Assembly (NCBI GenBank): GCA_039583875.1
Contig: CM077150.1
Span: forward strand, 154,501 to 218,500
Length of the DNA: 64,000 nt
From: Platanthera guangdongensis
Taxonomy: Eukaryota > Streptophyta > Magnoliopsida > Asparagales > Orchidaceae
Direction of reading: 5' to 3'
Shown here: positions 34,201 through 43,200 of the stretch, piece by piece
Layout: each line of letters starts with the position of its first letter
Position numbering within the stretch: the first letter of the stretch is position 1
The notes under the pieces: model-generated
Told to the model about the DNA's origin: nothing
The model's database searches: none
The model's input: only the letters and a program-made list of their open reading frames with translations
Translations under genes and position numbers: made by a program

Positions 34201-37200
34201 TGCGGTGCAATTTTTTAGTCCAAAACTGACCCCCTTTGGTACGATTGCGGTTGAAGTTCAAACCGCATCAATTTCACCCTTAATAGTAAGTATAAATATT
34301 ATAAATAGATTATAAAAAATAACAATATTATAATAATATTAATACTAATAAAAAATTTATAAAAATAATAATAAACGGGTCGCGCTTCGGTTCAGCTTCA
34401 GTCCAGTTCGGATCGGGTCTAAAATTCTTGAAACCACTTGAGACTTGTATGATGCGGTTCCGGTTCTGATTTGTATGATAAAAGGAAAGAACCATACTCG
34501 GACCAATGTTGTTCGCGGTTCCAAAATTCAAACTGGAACCTGGATAATTAGCGAACGGTTCGGTCTGATTCTTTGTGGTTCTGGTTTGGTTCTGATTCGA
34601 TTTACGGTTTTTGGTTTTAAGTGTCAGCTCTAAGCACTAATAGAATTCAAATTTAGATTCATATCTTTTAACAAGATCAATACATTTGGTTATCAATAAC
34701 ATCAATGTTCGACCTTTTCTCATCCTGCCTAGGGAAATGCACTCCAATGGATGACTAATTAAAAAGACTATTTTAAAATGAATTTAATAAAAAATAATAG
34801 CAATATTTGTTTATGTTGGAAAAGCCCACTTAAATTAGGCCCATTTGTATAGCATTTATTGTTTTTCTCTCCTCTCTTTAGTCTCACATTGTGTATAGGA
34901 CTTTTCTCTCTCTTTCTCTCATCTATATATATGTACTCATTCTTTGTATTTGTACCAAGTGGACATATATACAAGGTTGGCTTTCTCCATTTCTACATGG
35001 TATCAGAGCCAGGTTCCGGACTCCTGCGGACTCCCTTTCCTGTCCGCCCTGCGGCCTGCGATCTCTGCGGCCTGCGTATGTGTGTCCGCACCTTCTAGTC
35101 GCATCACTCCTGCGGCCTCCCTTGTCCAGTCCGCTGCCTCTCCTCCCGTGGAACCACTTCTCTTCCCTCCTCTTCCTTCCTCCTCTGGCCCCCTTTTTAT
35201 AGCCATCCTGTGGGGTCCACTGCTTCCCTTTGTCCGTTGCGGCCTCTTCTTGTCCGGCGCGACCTCGGCGACCTCAATCCCTCGGTCTCCTTCTGTCCGC
35301 TGCGAACTCAGTATTCGCCTCCTCTTCTTGGTCTCCTTCGTCCGCCGTAAGCGCAGCGTCCTCCTTCTGTCCGCACTCTTCAGGCGGCCAAGTTCTTTTC
35401 CCTGTCCGCCGCGGGCTCGCCCCTCTGCGTTCTTTCAGTCTTGCGGACTGGTCCAGCCCGCCGCGATCTGATCCAGTCCGCCTCGACCTCTTCAATCCGC
35501 CGCGGCCTCTCTTAGTCCGCTCCTTGTTGAGCGTCTTTGTGCACAACGCGGCTTCCTCCAGTCCGCCGCTGCCTCCTCCAGTCCGCCGCGGTCTCCTCCA
35601 GCTCGCCGCGACCTCCTCCAGCTCGCCGCGACCTCACCCAGTCCGCTGTCTTTCCGCTTCCTCTAGCTGCCGCCTCCAGTCCGCCGCGGCCTCCTCCAGT
35701 TCGCCGCGACCTCATCCAGGTCGCCCCCATGTCTACGTCTGCAGACTCAGTGGCACGGCAGTTCCTCCTCCTGAACGCCCGGCCTCTATCCAGGAAGTCC
35801 GCGACGAGATTCGGATCACTACAATTTCGCTCACTGGCAAGAAGAACTTTATGTAATGGGCACACTCGGTTCGCCGTGTCCTTCAGTCAAAGGGATTCCT
35901 TCATCACCTGACTCAGACCGTTATTGGTGTCCCTACTGAGGAATGGTTACGCAATGATGGGCGTGTGCAGACTTGGCTTCTCAACTCTCTTGATGGCGAA
36001 TCTTATCGCCTGGCCATGTATCATGAGACGGCCAAAGGCATGTGGGACGAGCTCCACACCCTCTACTCTGGCAAGGATAGTCTCCACCATCTATATGATA
36101 TTATCACTGCTCTCCAGGCCCTTGATAGCAGTGGCGCAACCGACCTAACGTCCTTTGTTGCTCAGGCCCGGTCTCTGGTTGAGGCTTGGATCCACCATCA
36201 GCCTCCCACTTTAGATCTCGCTGCTCAACGTACTCAAAAGGAAGTTGTGGGTATCGCCATGATGATGGCCCGGGTACCACCTCATCTTCACAGTGTCCGG
36301 GCTCACATCCTCTCCTCTACTGTTACACCATCCTTTTCCGATGTGTGCTCAATGCTTCTCAAAGTCTCCCCGCCTCCGGATGTTCCCGGACTTCCTTCTC
36401 CGGCCCTTGTTCAACAGGCACCAGCTCCCTTATTGCCTCTTCCCCCTTCTGCCCGTGGTGGCCGCTCTGACTCTCGAGGCCGGGGTCGCGGTGGCCGGTC
36501 TAGGCTTAAATGCTCGTTCTGCGGTAAAGATGGCCATCTTGAGGCCACCTGCTATCGCAAACATGGCCGACCTCCTCGTCTGCATGCCTCTGCTGCTACT
36601 ACCGACTCTGCCTCCTCTCGTACTGATCTCGACGAGGTTCGTCTTCAGCTCCAGCATCTTCATGGCTTGCTCAGCCGTCTGCCTGCCTCGGTTGCCTCTG
36701 CTGCCTCTATCTCCAATGAAGGTATCGCCTGCCTATCCTCTGGCACGCGCTGGATCCTTGATTCTGGTGCCACTCATCATATCACCTCTGTTAGGCCACC
36801 TCAGTACTTGTCTTCACCTCACCCGAAGTACATTACTGTCGCTAATGGGGCATCGGTTCCAGTCTCTGGATGTGTTGATATTTCTCTCACCTCTTCTCTC
36901 CTCCTGCGCTCGGCTCTACATGTTCCGGGATCTCCTTTCAATTTACTCTCTGTTGGTCGCCTTACTACTGATTTTAATTACTCCGTGACATTTACTTCTT
37001 CTTCTTTTCTCATACAGGATCAGCAGACGCGGACTATCATTGGTAGAGGACGGCTGCAGAATGGGCTCTATCTTCTTGACGACTCTCACTATCCTCGCCT
37101 CGATCTCCTCTTCGGATTGGCATCGCCGTCTGAGACATGCTCCTCTTCCAGTCCTCCGGAAGGCTCTTTCTGATGTTACTCTACCTGCTTTTCGTTGCGA

Positions 37201-40200
37201 CACATGTATTTTGGGCAAACAGCCTCGTTCATCATTTCCTCCTCAATGTACTCGGAGCTCCGCTCCTTTTATTTTAGTACACTCCGATATATGGGGTCCG
37301 TACAAATTTACTAGTATTTCTGGCTATCGGTATTTTCTTACTTTTATTGATGATTATTCTCGCATGACGTGGTTATATCTTCTTCGGGATCGCTCTGAAC
37401 TTCCTCGCGTATTCCGGGCTTTCATACTTGAGACTCGCACTCAGTTCTCTGCGCCTATTCACACTATTCGTACTGACAATGCGCGGGAGTACACCAGCCA
37501 TACCTTTGCCACTCTCTGCTCTGAGTTCGGCATTCTTCACCAAACCTCGTGTCCGTACACCCCACAACAGAATGGTGTCGCCGAGCGCAAGAATCGTCAC
37601 CTTCTTGATGTCGCTCGCTCCCTTATGCTTCAAATGCAGGTTCCCAAACCATACTGGCACTACGCGCTCTCCACGGCTTGCTTCCTCATCAACCGTCTCC
37701 CGTCTTCCGTCCTCCAGTATGCTACTCCCTTCAGCCTCCTCTTTCCCACAACTCCGCCTTTTCCCGTTCCTCCCCGGGTGTTTGGGTGTACCTGCTACGT
37801 TCACCACCTCGGTCCCTCCACAGACAAATTGGACCCTCGTGCCACCAAGCATATCTTTGTGGGGTACTCGCGCACTCAGAAGGGTTATGTCTGTTATTCG
37901 CCTGCTACCCGCAAGGTTACTGTCTCGGCTGACGTGACTTTTCGTGAAGATATTCCCTTCTTCCCTGCTCTCGATGTCGCTCTGAGTCCAGCTCCCGTCG
38001 TTCGTCCTGTCATTCCTGCTCCTCACTCCTCCTCCTCTCTGCCTTCCCTACCTCCTCTCCGTCCACCACCCCCGATTATCCGGGTCTACTCTCGTCGCTC
38101 TCCTCATCCCGTAGCCCCTCTGCAGTCGGCTTCGCCCTCTGGTGCTCTGCTCCCTGCTGCTCCGGCTCCCGTCTCTACCGCTCATCCAATGGCGAATTAC
38201 GTCTCTCTCCATCGCCTCTCTCCCTCTCTTCTTCACTTTGTCACCTCATTATCCTCTGTTTCGATCCCTAACTCTTTGCAGGAGGCGTTTCATCATCCTG
38301 GCTGGCGGGCTGCCATGGACGAGGAAATGACGGCCCTCTGGGCCAACCAGACCTGGGTCTTGGTTCCCTTACCTCCCGGTCAACACCCTGTTGGGTGTAA
38401 ATGGGTGTTCGTCATCAAGCATGCTCCGGATGGCACTATTGCCCGACTGAAGGCCCGTCTTGTGGCCCGTGGCTTTACACAACAGGAGGGCCTCGATTAT
38501 GAGGAAACCTTCTCTCCGGTGGCCAACCTCAACACTGTCCGCGTTCTTCTCTCCGTCGCGGTGCACCGCCACTGGCCCCTTCATCAGCTCGACATCAAGA
38601 ACGCCTTTTTAAATGGTGACCTTCAGGAAACCGTCTACATGCGCCAACCGCCCGGGTTTGAGACCACGGGGGAGTCTCGGGTATGTCTTCTCAAAAAATC
38701 CATTTATGGTCTCAAACAGTCCCCTCGGGCGTGGTTTGACAAATTTAGCAAGGTGGTTCGGGACATGGGGTTCACTCGGAGTTCTGCAGATTTCTCCCTT
38801 TTTACCCGACACCGTGTCACTGGCACCGTCCTTCTGTTGGTTTATGTTGATGACATCCTTCTCACTGGGGATGACTCAAAGGGGATTCAAGACGTCAAAC
38901 AACATCTAAGCACTGTTTTTCAAACTAAAGACCTGGGGAACCTTCGCTACTTCCTGGGTCTCGAGATTGCCCGGCGGCCGGACGGGTTGGTGCTCTCCCA
39001 ACGAAAGTATTGTCTCGATCTTCTCAAAGATGCTGGTCAGTCTGGTTGCAAGCCAGCTTGTACCCCGATGGAGGCAAATCACAAACTATGCGCTCATGCT
39101 TCGGATGACGATTTGCTGCTTCCGAACCCGGAATACTATCGACATCTTGTGGGCAAGTTGATCTATCTAACAGTCACGAGGCCGGATATATCGTTTGCAG
39201 TTGGGGTTGTCAGTCGGTTCATGCATGCCCCCCGGGCTTCTCATCTTCAAGCGGTTGAACGGATTCTTCGATACCTTAAGGGAGCTCCGGGTCAAGGGCT
39301 GGTGTACAAAACCTCTGACTCTGCTCCCGCATTGGTTGCCTATTCTGATGCCGACTATGCGGGTTCCCTGGACGATCGGAGGTCAACTAGTGGGTTATGT
39401 ACTTATTTTGGTGGTCATCTTATTACATGGAAGAGTAAGAAACAGGCTGTGGTAGCACGTTCCTCTGCAGAAGCTGAATACCGATCGATGGCTTCGGTTG
39501 TCTCAGAACTCACATGGCTTGAAAGTCTCCTTACTGACCTAGGAGTAAAACTCCCCTCCTCTGCTGTTCTATTTTGTGATAGTCAAGCCGCCATACACAT
39601 CGCAAACAATCCAGTGTTTCATGAGCACACAAAACATATCGAGGTTGACTGTCACTTTGTTCGGGAGAAGGTTCAATTGAAGAAACTTGAATTGAAGCAT
39701 GTTCCAGGAACTGATCAAGTTGCCGACATCCTCACAAAGGCCTTATCAAGCACCCTGTTCTACCAGTGTTTGTCCAAGCTGGGTGCATATGACCTATACG
39801 CTCCAGCTTGCGGGGGAGTGTTGGAAAAGCCCACTTAAATTAGGCTCATTTGTATAGCATTTATTGTTTTTCTCTCCTCTCTTTAGTCCCACATTATGTA
39901 TAGGACTTTTCTCTCTCTTTCTCTCATCTATATATATGTACTCATTCTTTGTATTTGTACCAAGTGGACATATATACAAGGTTGATTTTCTCCATTTCTA
40001 CAGTTTAAATTACAAGCGACACGACATAATCATTATTTCACTCACGTAGATGCAAATACATGTATACATATTTATAGGTGAGAAGAGTGTCACCTAAACT
40101 TATTTATAGGTGAGAAGAGTGACACCTAAACTTCAAAACACGATGTGGGACTAAACTATATAATATTCTCCTAATGGGCCACGGAGGTGGGTCTTTACAT

Positions 40201-43200
40201 TAGGCTTTACAATCACTTCTTTTATACTCTCTGACAAGCTGGAGCGTACATATTGTAGAGGCCAAACTTGAAAACAAACTGACAATAGAGTGGGAGAGGC
40301 AAAGCCTTGATGAAGAGATCAGAGATTTGATCAACAACGTGAACATATCGAAGATCAGTTTTGAGGGTTGTAGGAGAGGGGAGAGCAACACCAAGATTAG
40401 TAAAAATACTCTTCAGCCAAGTGAGTTCAAAAATGACAAAAACCATTAATTGATACTCAATCTCCGCAGATGTGCAATAGCCAATTGTCGACTGACAATC
40501 ATCAAGAGAGCCTATATAATCTGCATCAGAATAGGAAATCAACGAGAGAGAAGAGGAGGGTTGTCTACACAAGCCCTTATCCCAGAGCTTTCTTCAGATG
40601 CTAAAGAAGCAGCTCGACTGCATGAAGGTGGGATGTCTAAGTAGCATGCATATACCGACTAACCACGCCAACAACAAATGAGATATCTGGTTGTGACAAT
40701 CAAATAGATAAACTTGCCAAGTAGAAGAAGAGGATTAGAGCCAAACTCATGAGCACAAAACTTGCGGTTTGAAACCATAGGCGTGTTAACAAACTTACAA
40801 CCAAAGTTGTTAGCATCATATAGAAGGTAGATGCATTAATTTCGTCGAGACAAAACAAGCTCATTGGTTCGACGAGCTATCTCAATACCTAAGAAGTATT
40901 AAAAGCGCCCTAAATCTTTGGTCTGAAAATCTGAGAACAAGTATCAAGGGAGCCTATATAATCTGCATCAGAATAGGAAATCAACGAGAGAGAAGAGGAA
41001 GGTTGTCTACACAAGTCCTTATCCCGGAGCTTTCTTCAGATACCAAAGAACCAGCTCGACTACATGAAGGTGGGATGTCTAAGTAGCATGCATATACCGA
41101 CTAACCACGCCAACAACAAATGAGATATCTGGTTGTGACAATCAAATAGATAAACTTGCTAACTAGAAGAAGAGGATTAGAGCCAAACTCATGAGCACAA
41201 AACTTGTGGTTTGCATCCATAGGCATGTTAACAAACTTAAAACCAAAGTTGTTGGCATCATATAGAAGGTAGATGCATTAATTTCGTTGTGACAAAACAA
41301 GCTCATTGGGTCGACGAGCTATCACAATACCCAAGAAGTATTAGAAGCACCCCAAATATTTGTCCGAAAGTCTGAGATCAAGTGCTTCTTGATCTTTAGA
41401 TATATCATTCATATCATTGCCCATGATGATAACATCATCAACATACACAAGAAGGATCATCGTGCCCGTTACGCAACGACGTGTAAATAAGGATAAGTCT
41501 GTTGAGCGCTAAGTAAATCCAAAATCCCGAACAACCTAACTAAATTATTCAAACCAAGCTTGAGGGGCGTGCTATAGGCCATAAATAAATTTCTTGAGCT
41601 GGCGAACAGGAGACTCCCCTTGGTCTCATATCTCGGAGGTTGCTGCAAATGGACAGTCTCCGTTAAATCTCCATTAAGGAATGCATTCATGAAATCAAGT
41701 TGATGCAACTACAAATGACGATGAACCAAGTAGATTAAAACTCACACTATATTAAGATTAGCTGCTGAAGAGAATATTTCTTCATAAACAATGTCATATT
41801 ATTGAGTCAAACCGCAAACCATGGGAAGTGCTTTGAGGCGCTCAACAGTCTCATCAGGATGATGTTTAATAGTGAATTCCCATCTACATCTCAAGCGAGA
41901 TGGTCGGGAGGAGGGAAACAATATCACACATACAATTAGCCCATAAGGTCGTCATTTCAACGTCCAACACGGCCTTCCACCTCAGATGTTGGAGACCCTC
42001 CTGCACAGAATAGGGGGTGAAAATATATGATAAGGAGGTCACAAACCTGTTAAGTTTTGAAGATAACCAGTGAAAGGTGACATAGTGAGAGAGCACATGA
42101 ATTGTAGATGAATGTGGGTCCTTAGCGGGAATTGTGGGCGAATCAACTGTACAAGGAGTGATATCGGAATGGGAGACTGTCCCAGGGCATTTAGACAAGA
42201 TCGATGACAAGAGTACACATTTACTAGAGGAAGAGTAGTCGGTAGTACAGTTTGTGGTGGGTAGTCAATGGACACGTTGCGATACAATATAATAATTGGT
42301 AAGTCGTCAAAAGGAGACGAGGAATAGAAGGCTTGATCCTTGAAGATGGTAACATCAGTTGATGTCACCGTTTTTTAATCCGCGGGAGATTATCACATAT
42401 CTCATCTGTGTTCGAGAGCACCCAACAAAGATATATTTAGTAACTCGTGGTGACAATTTGTCTATAAGAGGACCAAGATGATGGACATGGAACCATGATA
42501 GAAAAAGCAGATGCAAAGTTCAAAATGGTCAAAAGCATGCGATTAATTAATTAACATGCAGTTGCGGCAGCGAAATGTCAATAGATCTTGGGAACCTGCA
42601 TTTGAAACATGAGAAAGCTTACAACCACAAGAACGTGACGCTTTTTTAACTCTACATCACCATTTTAGTACGATGTCTAAGCACATGACATTTGATGGAT
42701 GAATCCTAAAGTATTGAACGCCTACTAGAATTCATGACTAGTGCAAACGCCAGCATTATCGGTCAGAGCAATTTTAATGAGTCGAAAATTGATTGTGAGT
42801 TTAAGAAATGAATGAGTGAAAGACGCATAATATCTTAAAGCAATCATGCAGTAAATACGCTCACCTCATGCGAGAATGATTATCTACAAAAGTAGTAAAA
42901 TACCAGTATCCAGATAAATAAGAGTTTTATATGGACCCAAAATGTCAGAATGAACTAAAGAAAGCAGAGCATCGCTAATAGTATAATGTGGGTGAAAAAT
43001 GGAACGATGATGTTTTACATAGATACAAAATTCACAGGTACACAGAGAAAAAGTAAAATCAGAAAGAGTCTTCTGTAGTATTGGAAAAAGAGCATGACCC
43101 AGATGTTGATGCCAATAAACAAAAATAACATAAGACAAAACTGAGGTAGGTAGGACCAGAATGTAAATCTTATTTGACAGTCATCCTCTACCAATGACAC

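Larger units (their letters stand above)
34814..40002 (+). mobile_element. Nearly complete Ty1/copia element
   Basis: LTRs at 34814-34997 and 39819-40002 (184 bp each) differ at five positions, all transitions. Target duplication GTTTA lies at 34809-34813 and 40003-40007. Primer site TGGTATCAGAGC is at 34998-35009 and the purine tract GCGGGGGAG precedes the 3' LTR. Gag has three lesions; pol is open for about 900 codons. Same family as the element at the left edge of the window. Confidence 0.96.
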
